DNA from: Pseudomonadota bacterium
GTDB taxonomy: Bacteria > Myxococcota_A > UBA796 > SXON01
DNA: 64,000 nucleotides
Direction of reading: 5' to 3'
Assembly (NCBI GenBank): GCA_030684355.1
Contig: JAUXTN010000220.1
Location: forward strand, 18,992-82,991
Shown: piece by piece, positions 25,794-33,428 of the stretch
Layout of the letters: each line of letters starts with the position of its first letter
Numbering within the stretch: the first letter of the stretch is position 1
Notes under the pieces: generated by a model
The model's database searches: none
Told to the model about the DNA's origin: nothing
Seen by the model: the letters and a program-made list of their open reading frames with translations, nothing else
Program-made: the position numbers and the translations under genes

Positions 25794-25823
25794 GACCGCC
25801 CGATCCGCTGAGTTCGGGCGGTC
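25794..25823 (-). terminator. Stem-loop after the porin gene
   Basis: A perfect 10-bp stem (gaccgcccga / tcgggcggtc) with a 10-nt loop lies 18 bp past the porin stop and just before the nap promoter. There is no strong T run after it on the minus strand, so factor-independent termination is only likely. Confidence 0.6.
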
Positions 25824-25841
25824 ACGGGGGACTGCGCCCGC

Positions 25842-27338
25842 CTAGAACCGCACGCCCGCCTCGGTCTTCACTTCCCAGGCGGGATCGAGGTGATCGGCCG
25901 ATCCGTTGATCAGGAGCCCCGCGGCCTCGCCGGGCTGGAACCACCCGAAGAGGACCTTTCCGTACACGCCGTCGTCCCGGACGGAGACCAGGAGGTTCCC
26001 GTCGATCTCCCAACCGAGATCCTGGGACGTGGTGTCGGTGGGCGTGCCGGTGGCGTCGAACCCGTGGATGGGCTGGGTGGCCCGGAGCCAGGTGAAGGAG
26101 CTCTCCAGGCGCAGGGGCTTGAGCGGCTTGACCCCGATCCGGCCCTGGAGGGCCGTGGTGTTCTCGAGCTCGCGGTAGCCGCGCGACACGGGCGAGCCGA
26201 GGCCCTGCGGGGCGATGCCCTCGAGGTCGGGCATCACGGAGTCCTCCCACACGTTGGTCATCGACCAGAGGCCCATGGTCGAGACCTTGTTGATGTTCCC
26301 CGCCCCGGACCGGGGATCCACGTCGCCCGAGCCCATGCCCGCGAGCACGCCCACATCCGCGACGACGGGCAGCGGGAGCGTGTACTTCGCGTCCACCAGC
26401 GCGTTCCAGCCGAAGAGCGTGCCGTCGTTGATGTCGATGGTGCCGCCGGCGTGGTCGACGTTGTCGATGGCGTCGGCCCCGAAGAGCAGGTCCCCTTCGA
26501 CCTTCCAGGCGAGCGCCTTCACGAGCGTGCCATCCGCGGCGAGCCCGACCGCGCCGAGGCGCGTGGCCTGAGGGGTGAAGCGCGAACGGTTGTAGCCGAG
26601 GCCCTGAGGGAGCCAGGCCCAGTCCTCCGCGATGGTGTCGACGTGGTAGAGGCCGAAGAGCTCGGCGTTGAGCGTGGGAGACACGTAGCGGACCTTCGCG
26701 CCGAACAGGTTCGCGTCCGAGTTGTCGTCGACATCGGAGAGGAGCCCGGCGACCGGGATCGTCATCGCGTTCCGCCCCTCGCTGACCTTCGCCCAGAAGG
26801 CCTCGGCCCGCACCGCGCCCTTCGGCTGGAGGAGCACGGTGACGCCGTCGTAGTCCTCGTCGAGCACGAGCTTGTTGCCGACGGAGAAGTACTGGCGGCC
26901 CGCGCGGAGCTCGACGGGCCCGAAGCGCGCCCAGCCGTAGGCCTGGTCGAAGTGGATCCCGAAGAAGGTGTCCTTGTTCTGGAAGAGCGCGTCGTCGTTG
27001 TAGACGCGCGTGGTCGAGGTCGTGCCCGCCTCATCCGTCGTGAGCGCGTACCCATTCGCGGGGTCGTTGTCGGCGCCCCACCATCCCTGGGCGGCGTCGA
27101 GCCGGACCACGATGCCGTAGTCGGGGCGCCCGACCGCAGCGCGCACCCGCACGTTCTGGACGGTGTACGCGGTGTCGTCGAGGGGGTGCTCGGCCCCGAG
27201 TAGGAAGTTGCCCTGCTGGAGGTTCCACAGGGAGTACTCGGCGGAGACGGCCGCGCTGAGCAGCGGCGTCTCGGGCTTCGGGGGCGCCACGGGCGCGGGT
27301 TCGGCGGCGAGAGCGGGGGCGAGCAGGAGCGAGAGCAT
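25842..27338 (-). CDS. Outer-membrane beta-barrel porin (alginate-export-like)
   Basis: A 498-residue protein with a short signal peptide (LSLLLAPALAAEP) and many alternating amphipathic strands such as VQNVRVRAAVGRPDYGIVV and FGPVELRAGRQYFSVGNKL. It ends in Phe (TEAGVRF), the signature of barrel assembly. Such porins beside nap genes may admit nitrate or nitrite. Start ATG 27338 is favoured over 27419 because GGAGGA precedes it and because a near-perfect sigma-54 promoter lies between the two. Confidence 0.85.
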   Translation of the reverse strand: MLSLLLAPALAAEPAPVAPPKPETPLLSAAVSAEYSLWNLQQGNFLLGAEHPLDDTAYTVQNVRVRAAVGRPDYGIVVRLDAAQGWWGADNDPANGYALTTDEAGTTSTTRVYNDDALFQNKDTFFGIHFDQAYGWARFGPVELRAGRQYFSVGNKLVLDEDYDGVTVLLQPKGAVRAEAFWAKVSEGRNAMTIPVAGLLSDVDDNSDANLFGAKVRYVSPTLNAELFGLYHVDTIAEDWAWLPQGLGYNRSRFTPQATRLGAVGLAADGTLVKALAWKVEGDLLFGADAIDNVDHAGGTIDINDGTLFGWNALVDAKYTLPLPVVADVGVLAGMGSGDVDPRSGAGNINKVSTMGLWSMTNVWEDSVMPDLEGIAPQGLGSPVSRGYRELENTTALQGRIGVKPLKPLRLESSFTWLRATQPIHGFDATGTPTDTTSQDLGWEIDGNLLVSVRDDGVYGKVLFGWFQPGEAAGLLINGSADHLDPAWEVKTEAGVRF

Positions 27339-27363
27339 GCGATCCTCCGAGGGCCCGACCAAG

Positions 27364-27379
27364 AGCAACGGACGTGCCA
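27364..27379 (-). promoter_or_regulatory. Sigma-54 promoter of the porin gene
   Basis: Minus strand TGGCACG-TCCG-TTGCT, a full match to the consensus in both boxes and spacing. The predicted start near 27353 is about 15 nt before the porin ATG. Confidence 0.85.
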
Positions 27380-27422
27380 GTCCGTAGAGCGCCGCTTCTT
27401 TGCGGACCGTGGCGTCCAATGT

Positions 27423-27459
27423 GTGACGTCACCCGGGCGGGGTGTGCGCCTCGGCACAC
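27423..27459. promoter_or_regulatory. Two dyads between divergent sigma-54 promoters (possible enhancer sites)
   Basis: A 10-bp perfect palindrome GTGACGTCAC (27423-27432) and an inverted repeat GTGTGC-N6-GCACAC (27442-27459) lie between the porin promoter and the promoter of the plus-strand NO-accessory operon. They fall at distances where a sigma-54 activator could serve both. The binding protein is unknown. Confidence 0.45.
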
Positions 27460-27564
27460 GCGCCCCCGGCCGGCCCCGCGCAGCGGGTCGGATGGGCTCC
27501 CGACCGCCCCCGGATCGCGGGCTGGCGACCGCGCGGGCCGTCCCGAGGGGCGCCCCGGCGGCGG

Positions 27565-27580
27565 TGGCCCACCGATTGCA
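27565..27580 (+). promoter_or_regulatory. Sigma-54 promoter of the NO-accessory operon
   Basis: TGGCCCA-CCGA-TTGCA with correct spacing. The -12 box is perfect and the -24 core TGGC is kept. The predicted start near 27591 leaves a leader of about 10 nt before GTG 27601, with GGAGG at its very 5' end. Confidence 0.65.
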
Positions 27581-27600
27581 CGAGGGGTGTCGGAGGCACC

Positions 27601-28023
27601 GTGGCCAGCCGCTCGACTCCCCACCGCTACCTCGGCGTGCTCGTCCGCACCGCGCACCTCGCGGGGGTGGTCGGCGTGTTCGCCGCCGCGTGGCGGGGCG
27701 CTCCCGTGGGCCTCTGGGCCGATCTCGTGCTGCTCACCGGGGCGGCGCTCGTGGCCGACGAGCTCTGGCGCTTCGGCCTCGACTGGCTCCGCTGGACGCA
27801 GGCGTGGGTGCTCCTCCTGAAGCTCGCCGCGTTCGGGGTGCTTTACGCGGCCGACCAGCCCGTCGCCGGGCTCTGGGTCGCGTTCGTCCTCGGCAGCTTC
27901 ATCGCCCACGCCCCGGGCGAGCTGCGCCACGCGCCGATCGTCGGCGCCTCCGGCCCCTGCGCGCGGCCCAAAGGCGCGCTTACGTCTCGTCCACCCGCTC
28001 CCCTCCCCGGAGGCTCCCGATGA
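27601..28023 (+). CDS. Four-TM membrane protein of the NO-accessory operon
   Basis: A 140-residue membrane protein starting at GTG 27601 behind a GGAGG site. About four helices are visible: YLGVLVRTAHLAGVVGVF, LWADLVLLTGAALVADEL, WVLLLKLAAFGVLYAA and VAGLWVAFVLGSFIAHA, then APGELRH. I do not recognise the family. It is the first of four genes overlapping by 4-17 nt, followed by DUF1858/DUF2249, a 12-TM protein and a DUF59 protein. Confidence 0.65.
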   Translation: MASRSTPHRYLGVLVRTAHLAGVVGVFAAAWRGAPVGLWADLVLLTGAALVADELWRFGLDWLRWTQAWVLLLKLAAFGVLYAADQPVAGLWVAFVLGSFIAHAPGELRHAPIVGASGPCARPKGALTSRPPAPLPGGSR

Positions 28024-28814
28024 TCACCGCCACCACGCGCGTCTCCGACGCGCTCGCCGAGCGCCCTGAGCTCCGGGACGTGCTGTCCGCCTTCCATCCC
28101 GCCTTCGCCCGCCTCCACCACCCGGTCCTGGGGCGCGTCCTGCCGCGGCTCGTCACCGTGGCGGACGCCGCGCGCATCGCGGGCGTCGACGCCGACATCC
28201 TCGTGGCCGTGATGAACTGCCCCGTCGGGCCGCCGGGCGCCGCCGCCGCCAAGGCCGCCGCCGTGGGCAGCGCCGCGGCCCGGAACCCGGTGCGCCCGCC
28301 CCCCACCGAGGCCCCGCCCTGGTTCGACGCCGCGCGGGTCACCGTGCTCGACGTGCGGCCCGTGCTCGCGACGGGCGAGGACCCGCTCTCGCGCATCCTC
28401 GGGGCGGTCCGCGCGCTCCCGGCCGGCGGCCAGCTCACGGTGATCGCGTCGTTCGAGCCGGTCCCGCTCGTCGGGCTCCTCGCGCGCCAGGGCTGGGGCG
28501 CCTGGGCCCGGTGGGACGGCGACGCCTGCCACGTCACCTTCGGCCGCGGGGCCCCGCAGGCCCCGGAGAAGACCGCGCCGCCCGCCTCGACGGCGGTCCG
28601 CACCCCAGACGGGTGGAGCCTCGACGTCCGGGTCCTCCCGCCGCCCGAGCCCATGCGCCAGGTGCTCGCCGCCGTGGACGCCGACCAGCTCCCGCTGCGC
28701 ATCCTGCACAGCCGCGAGCCGGCGCTCCTCTGGCCGCACCTGCAGGAGCGGCACCTCGCCTGGACCGTCACCCCCACGGCGGAGGGGATCGTGATCGATG
28801 TCCGGCGCACCTGA
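28020..28814 (+). CDS. DUF1858-DUF2249 domain protein
   Basis: A 264-residue cytoplasmic protein. Residues 5-60 form a DUF1858 (ScdA/RIC N-terminal-like) domain: TRVSDALAERPELRDVL, FHPAFARLHHPVLGRVL, AARIAGVDADILVAVMN. Two DUF2249-type modules follow: VTVLDVRPVLATGEDPLSRIL...LTVIASFEPVPLVGLL and SLDVRVLPPPEPMRQVLAAVDA...LRILHSREP. These domains recur in denitrification clusters beside hemerythrins and Fe-S repair proteins. A role in NO tolerance or metal-centre repair is likely but unproven. ATGA overlap links it to the preceding gene. Confidence 0.8.
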   Translation: MITATTRVSDALAERPELRDVLSAFHPAFARLHHPVLGRVLPRLVTVADAARIAGVDADILVAVMNCPVGPPGAAAAKAAAVGSAAARNPVRPPPTEAPPWFDAARVTVLDVRPVLATGEDPLSRILGAVRALPAGGQLTVIASFEPVPLVGLLARQGWGAWARWDGDACHVTFGRGAPQAPEKTAPPASTAVRTPDGWSLDVRVLPPPEPMRQVLAAVDADQLPLRILHSREPALLWPHLQERHLAWTVTPTAEGIVIDVRRT

Positions 28815-30120
28815 GAGCGCGACCGGGGCGCGCTTCGCCGCGGCGCCGCCCCCCTCCGGGACCTCGACCCCCGCCCCCGTCGGCGTCCCCGTGCTCACGA
28901 CGCTCGCCCCCCTCCGCCTCGTCGCGTTGCCGATGGCCCTGGGCCTCCTCGCGGAGCTCGCCGGCTGGATCCTCGTCGCGGCCGCCGCGCCGCTCCACGC
29001 GGGCTGGTACGGCTGGCCCGCGCTCCTGCTCGGCGCCCACCTCGTCGCGATCGGCGGGCTCCTGCTGCCGGTGCTGGGCGCGGGGTGGCAGCTCACCCCG
29101 GTCGTGATCGCGGCCCCCCTCCCCCCGTGGGCGCTCGCGGTCGCCGGCCGCACGGGGCCCGCCGCCGCGCTCGGCGCGGTGCTCCTCTGGGCGGGCATGG
29201 GCGGCGCCACCGCCGTCGGGGCCGTCGGCGCGACCCTCCTCATCGGGGTGCTCGTCGCCCGCTCGCTCACGGTGGTGCCGCTCCTGGCCCGTGCGCGCGG
29301 GCGGGTCGGCATCCGCGCGTGGCTCTTCGGGGCGGAGGCCGCGCTCTGGGGCGGGCTCGGCTACGCCGCCCTGCTCTACGCGGGCAAGCTCGGATACCCG
29401 GTCCTGGCCGACCCGGTCGCCGGCATCGGCCACCACGTCGGGCTCCTCGCGGTGGGCTGGATCGGCGGCTGGGAAGTCGGCCTGGGCGCCCTGCTCCTCC
29501 CCATGTTCGCCCTGGGGCACGAGCCCCGCCCCGGGCCGCTCCTGGTCGCCGCGCTCCTCTGGTTCGGCGGCCTCGCGGCCGCGGCGCCGCTGGTCTGGGC
29601 CGCTGGCGCGGGGCTCGCGGTCGGGCTCCTGCTCCGCAGCCTCTTCGGCGCGGGGCGGGGCCTCGCCACCGCCGGGCCCGGGCTCGTCCAGGCGGGCGCG
29701 GCGCTCCTCGGCCTGCTCGCCGCCGCGCTCGGCGCCGCCCTGGGCGTCGTCCCGCCCCACGCGCTCGTCGCCGCCCTGTTCACGCTCTGGCTGCTGCCGT
29801 TCCAGCACGGCATCGCCGCGCGGATCGTGCCCTTCCTGCTCTGGGCCCACCTGCTCGCCGGGCGCGCGGGCGCCCCCGCCCCCGGCTCCCTCGTGGACGC
29901 GCGCATGGCGTGGGCCCAAGCCGCCGCCACCGGGCTCGGCGGGCTCCTCCTGGTCGGGGGCCTCGCGACGATGAACGAGGGGGTCGCCCGCGCGGGCGCC
30001 GCCGCCCTCGCGCTCGGCTCCGCGCTGCACCTCGCGACGATCGCGGGCGCGGCCATCCATGTCTTCTGGGCCTGGCGCGCCGCGGTGGCGCTCCCCGGCA
30101 CCGCTTCGGAGGTCCCATGA
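28798..30120 (+). CDS. Polytopic membrane protein, NnrS-like (about 12 TM)
   Basis: A 440-residue protein with about twelve hydrophobic helices and few charges. Histidines in membrane segments (GIGHHVGLLAVGWIGGWEVG, LLLPMFALGHE, FQHGIAARIVPFLLWAH) could ligate metal or heme, as in the NnrS family. Overlap of 17 nt with the DUF2249 gene and 4 nt with the DUF59 gene places it in a four-gene operon. NnrS relieves nitrosative stress in denitrifiers. This one is more divergent than the NnrS-like gene at 30956-32047. Confidence 0.65.
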   Translation: MSGAPESATGARFAAAPPPSGTSTPAPVGVPVLTTLAPLRLVALPMALGLLAELAGWILVAAAAPLHAGWYGWPALLLGAHLVAIGGLLLPVLGAGWQLTPVVIAAPLPPWALAVAGRTGPAAALGAVLLWAGMGGATAVGAVGATLLIGVLVARSLTVVPLLARARGRVGIRAWLFGAEAALWGGLGYAALLYAGKLGYPVLADPVAGIGHHVGLLAVGWIGGWEVGLGALLLPMFALGHEPRPGPLLVAALLWFGGLAAAAPLVWAAGAGLAVGLLLRSLFGAGRGLATAGPGLVQAGAALLGLLAAALGAALGVVPPHALVAALFTLWLLPFQHGIAARIVPFLLWAHLLAGRAGAPAPGSLVDARMAWAQAAATGLGGLLLVGGLATMNEGVARAGAAALALGSALHLATIAGAAIHVFWAWRAAVALPGTASEVP

Positions 30121-30458
30121 GTTGGTTGGACACGGTCAAGGGGCTCTTCGCCCCCGAACGCTCGAGTTCCCACGCGGTCCACCACGCGCTCGGCGAGGCG
30201 GGCGAGGTGCTCCGCGCGCTCCGCGAGGTCATCGACCCGGAGACGCACATCGACGTCGTGCGCATGGGGATGGTGCGGGCCATCGTCATCGAGGACAACG
30301 TCGCCCACGTGGTCCTGACCCCGACCACCGCCGGCTGCCCGCTCTCCGCCTGGCTCGTCGGCGCGTGCGCGACCGCCATCGAGGAGCTCGGCTTCGAGGC
30401 GGACGTGCAGATCGTGACCGATCCGCCGTGGAGCCCGGAGGACATGGACCGGGGGTGA
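30117..30458 (+). CDS. DUF59/MIP18-family Fe-S maturation protein
   Basis: A 113-residue protein with the MIP18 core: LREVIDPETHIDVVRMGMVRAIVIEDNVAHVVLT split over two strands, then TTAGCPLSAWLVGACATAIEEL and the VQIVTDPPWSPEDM block. The Cys in AGCP is conserved in PaaD/SufT-like proteins. These act in Fe-S cluster assembly or transfer. As the last gene of the NO-accessory operon it may repair NO-damaged clusters. Confidence 0.85.
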   Translation: MSWLDTVKGLFAPERSSSHAVHHALGEAGEVLRALREVIDPETHIDVVRMGMVRAIVIEDNVAHVVLTPTTAGCPLSAWLVGACATAIEELGFEADVQIVTDPPWSPEDMDRG

Positions 30459-30488
30459 TGGCCCGCCCTCACCCCGGGGGCGTGACCC

Positions 30489-30941
30489 TCAGAGGAGCCC
30501 GGCGGCGATCGCCAGCGCCACCGCCTGGGATCGGCTCCGCACGCCGAGCTTCCGCCGCACCCCCTGCATGTAGGAGCGCGCCGTGGCGGCGCCGATCCCG
30601 AGCCGCTCGGCCAGCGCCACGTCGGTGAGCCCCCGCGCCACGAGGCGGAGCACGTCGCGCTCCCGGGCGGAGAGCCGCTCCATCTCGGCCGCGTGGACCG
30701 CGCGGGGCTGCATGACGAGCGCGTAGTGGTCGCCGAGCGCGGACCGCGACGCCTGCCCGAGCACGCCGTTGACCTGCACGGCGCCCACGTCCCGGTAGGC
30801 TTCGTCGCCGCCCGCGCACCGGGTGTTGAACAGGTCGCAACAGCGCTTCCCCTCGCACGCCCCGAGGAGCGCGTGCGCCGGCTCGTTCGCGTGGATCACC
30901 CACCCGGCGGCGTCGGTGAGGAGCACGAGGGAGGGGGGCAT
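30489..30941 (-). CDS. PAS-LuxR-type regulator with Cys-rich sensor
   Basis: A 150-residue regulator. The first 80 residues form a small PAS-like domain (LVLLTDAAGWVIHANEPAHALLG) with the cysteine cluster CEGKRCCDLFNTRC. The C-terminal LuxR/NarL helix-turn-helix reads LSARERDVLRLVARGLTDVALAERLGI...MQGVRRKLGVRS. No phosphoreceiver is present. Four closely spaced Cys may bind a metal, heme or Fe-S cluster or act as a redox switch. ATG 30941 was chosen because AGGAG lies 6 nt before it. It is 14 bp downstream of the NnrS-like gene and so is probably its operon partner. Confidence 0.8.
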   Translation of the reverse strand: MPPSLVLLTDAAGWVIHANEPAHALLGACEGKRCCDLFNTRCAGGDEAYRDVGAVQVNGVLGQASRSALGDHYALVMQPRAVHAAEMERLSARERDVLRLVARGLTDVALAERLGIGAATARSYMQGVRRKLGVRSRSQAVALAIAAGLL

Positions 30942-30955
30942 GGACATCTCCTTGC

Positions 30956-32047
30956 CTACCGGCGCACGGCGACGGGGAGGAAGCGGACGAGCCACACCAC
31001 GAACGCGCTCGCGAGCAGCACCGCGCTCACGACGAGCACGAGGGGCGACACCGCGCCGAGCCCCGCCCACACGCGGCCCATCGCGGCCAGCTGGGCGAGC
31101 ACGAGCACCGCCGCGCCGGCCCAGCCGACCACGACCGGGAGCCCGCTGTGCCCCCGGGCGACGCGCATCGAGATGCCGAGCAGCAGCGCGCCGAGCCCGC
31201 CGACGAGGAGCGCATGGAGGGACGCGCTCCGGGGCGCACCGACGACCTCCAGGAGCCACGCCACGACGAACCAGCCGACGCCGACGTGGAGGATGCCGAT
31301 CATCGGGGTGCGGGCCGCGGGCCACGGCCGCCAGCCCCACCATTGCCGCACGAGGAGCAGCACGAGCGCGGCGTTGACGAACGGGGTGAGCGCGGGGACC
31401 GCGAGCGGCGCCAGCACCTTGAGCCAGGAGAGCGCGAGGAGCGGGCCGAGGAAATACGGGCGGCGGCCGCCGGCGTAGCCGGGGGTGCGCGACGAGAAGA
31501 ACGGGAGGATCCGATCGAGGATGGCGAGCGCCATCGGCACGAGGAAGACGTGCACGCCGAGCTCGATGCCGCGCGGTCGGGCGGTGCCGAGCACGTGGAG
31601 GAACACGCCGAGGAGCGCGCCGAGGAGCGCCACGGGGACGGCGGCGGTGGTCGGGTCCCAGCGATTTCGCAGCGACGTGCGGGCCACGGGCGCGGCCCAC
31701 GCCAGGAGGCCGGCCCAGGGCAGCGCCGCGAGGACGGCCGCCAGGGGTGCGGGGATCGGCGGGCGCAACAGGAGGACGGCGGAGGCGACCAGGTGGGCGC
31801 TGAGCAGCGTCAGGAGCGTCCCGCGGGCCGGGAGCGGCGCGCCGTTCTGCTTCGCGTACGCGGTGAGCAGGAACCCCTGCACGCCGGCGCCCATCACGCC
31901 CCACAGCATGAACGACGCATGATCGCCGGGGAGGAGCCCGAGCGGCACGCCGGCGAGCTGCGCGCCCCACGCGGCGAGCCCCGCCACCGCCAGGGCGGCG
32001 GCGGTCGGGAAGTAGAGGCGCCAGCTCTCGAGCGGGGCGGCGCTCAC
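30956..32047 (-). CDS. NnrS-family membrane protein
   Basis: A 363-residue protein with about ten to twelve TM helices. Family-like segments are HASFMLWGVMGAGVQGFLLTA, VFLVPMALAILDRILPFFSS and GILHVGVGWFVVAWLLE, including membrane histidines that bind heme in NnrS. NnrS proteins protect against nitrosative stress during nitrite respiration. The start is GTG 32047, overlapping the ywiC-like stop (GTGA). Confidence 0.82.
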   Translation of the reverse strand: MSAAPLESWRLYFPTAAALAVAGLAAWGAQLAGVPLGLLPGDHASFMLWGVMGAGVQGFLLTAYAKQNGAPLPARGTLLTLLSAHLVASAVLLLRPPIPAPLAAVLAALPWAGLLAWAAPVARTSLRNRWDPTTAAVPVALLGALLGVFLHVLGTARPRGIELGVHVFLVPMALAILDRILPFFSSRTPGYAGGRRPYFLGPLLALSWLKVLAPLAVPALTPFVNAALVLLLVRQWWGWRPWPAARTPMIGILHVGVGWFVVAWLLEVVGAPRSASLHALLVGGLGALLLGISMRVARGHSGLPVVVGWAGAAVLVLAQLAAMGRVWAGLGAVSPLVLVVSAVLLASAFVVWLVRFLPVAVRR

Positions 32048-32820
32048 AGGACCCCCATCGCGGCGATCACGGTCGCGGCCACCGTCCAGCCGGCCTCGGA
32101 GAGCCCGATGCGGCGCGCGTCCCGGCCGCTCGTGGCGGGGCGGGTGAGGCGGGCGCGGACCGCGTAGAGGGCGGGAACCGCCCCGAGCAGCGGCGCGTCG
32201 ATCAGGAATGCGGTCACGATGATCCCGACGGTGAGCGCGGCGACGACGGGCGCGCCGGCACGCCAGGGCTCTCGCCCGGTGAGGACGCGCGCGAGCTGGC
32301 CGCGGACCCACCAGAGCCCGGTCACCTGCCAGGTGAGCAGCGCGAGGCCGACAGCGGCCGCGACCGCGACCGGGGTGCCCGCCGCGACCGCGATGGCGGC
32401 GCCCACCCCGACGAACCCGCCGATGGCGCCGAGCTCGTAGCGGGTGTGATCCTCGACCTTCCGCCCGACCGCGCGCCCCGCGCTCTCGATCGTGACCGCG
32501 CCGCCCACCACGAGCAGGGCCAGCGTCAGGATCCACAGCCCCGGGGCGTAGAGGAAGGGGAGCGCGCCGATGCCGAGCGCCGCGCTCGTGGCGGTGGCGG
32601 CCGAGGCGGGCCCCCACGCGCTCGCCCGCGCCGCGTTTCCCGCCCCGAAGAGCGCGAGGACCGAGAGCGCCGCCAGCGTGGAGCCGATCGAGGGCGCGAG
32701 GAGCGCCGCGCCGACGAGGGGGGCCGCGACCCAGCACCAGAGGCCGTGCTCGCGGGGGAAGAGCGCCCGTGCGGCGACGGCGCGGGAACGGGAGGGGACG
32801 GAGAGGTGGGGAACGATCAT
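32044..32820 (-). CDS. YwiC-like membrane protein
   Basis: A 258-residue protein beginning with the family signature FPREHGLWCWVAAPLVGA and about eight TM helices, with RKVEDHTRYELGAIGGFVGVG in the middle. YwiC-like proteins occur near anaerobic nitrate genes in several phyla, but their function is not known. The ATG shares a base with the hemerythrin stop (TGATG), and its stop overlaps the nnrS start. Confidence 0.8.
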   Translation of the reverse strand: MIVPHLSVPSRSRAVAARALFPREHGLWCWVAAPLVGAALLAPSIGSTLAALSVLALFGAGNAARASAWGPASAATATSAALGIGALPFLYAPGLWILTLALLVVGGAVTIESAGRAVGRKVEDHTRYELGAIGGFVGVGAAIAVAAGTPVAVAAAVGLALLTWQVTGLWWVRGQLARVLTGREPWRAGAPVVAALTVGIIVTAFLIDAPLLGAVPALYAVRARLTRPATSGRDARRIGLSEAGWTVAATVIAAMGVL

Positions 32821-33326
32821 CAGCGTCTCCGACTCATGAGCTCGCGGCCGATCTCGAGCCGATCCGACGGCGAGAGCGCGGCGCAGAGCGGGAAGAGGAC
32901 CTCCTCTTCGCGCGCGATGTGGGGAAGGAGGAGCGCGCGGAGGCGGGTCACGTCCGCGCGGAGGGAGGCGTGGGAGACGGGGCGACCGTCGGCCGCCGCC
33001 TGGAGGATCGAGAGGAGGGTGGCGAGGACGGCGTCGATCGCGCGGTGGTCCGCGGCGAGCTCGTCGAGGAGCTGCCCGCTCTCCGGCACCACCCGGCGCA
33101 GGCGGGGCGCGAGCGAATCGTCCTCGTCCGCCGCGTGGAGCGGGAGCCCTTCGGCGAAGTAGCGGTGCGCCTGGGCGGCGGCCTCGGGCACCCGGGGGTC
33201 GGCGAGATCGGGGAGCTCGGCGATGCGGGAGAGGCCGTCGAGGAACCGGCGGATCCGATCGTGGCACGCGGTGAACGCGGCGACGGGATCGGAGGAGGGC
33301 TGGGGGGCGAGAGCGGACATCGGCAT
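32820..33326 (-). CDS. Hemerythrin/HHE domain protein
   Basis: A 168-residue four-helix protein with diiron ligands in order: CHDRIRRFLDGL, GLPLHAADEDDSLAPRL, LAADHRAIDAVL, and LLPHIAREEEVLFPL. HHE proteins bind O2 or NO or serve as diiron repair factors. It leads the operon hemerythrin-ywiC-nnrS-luxR, which supports an NO-related job. ATG 33326 has GGAG 6 nt upstream. Met 33320 is the alternative. Confidence 0.85.
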   Translation of the reverse strand: MPMSALAPQPSSDPVAAFTACHDRIRRFLDGLSRIAELPDLADPRVPEAAAQAHRYFAEGLPLHAADEDDSLAPRLRRVVPESGQLLDELAADHRAIDAVLATLLSILQAAADGRPVSHASLRADVTRLRALLLPHIAREEEVLFPLCAALSPSDRLEIGRELMSRRR

Positions 33327-33385
33327 GGAGCGCTCCGGGAGAGGGCGGGTGGATCCCGCATAGAGAGGCTGCGTAGAGAGGATGA

Positions 33386-33401
33386 TGCACATTGCGTGCC
33401 A
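33386..33401 (-). promoter_or_regulatory. Sigma-54 promoter of the hemerythrin-nnrS operon
   Basis: Minus strand TGGCACG-CAAT-GTGCA. The -24 box is perfect and spacing is correct. The -12 box has G for the first T but keeps the essential GC. It lies within a CATTG-N5-CAATG dyad, about 50 nt before the hemerythrin start. Confidence 0.65.
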
Positions 33402-33428
33402 ATGCACACCCTATGCAAGGTAGGGACG

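Noticed and set aside
33386..33401. CATTG-N5-CAATG as a Crp/Fnr site
   Set aside because: The TTG to CAA spacing is 5, not 8. The same bases are better explained as a sigma-54 -24/-12 promoter inside a chance or secondary dyad.
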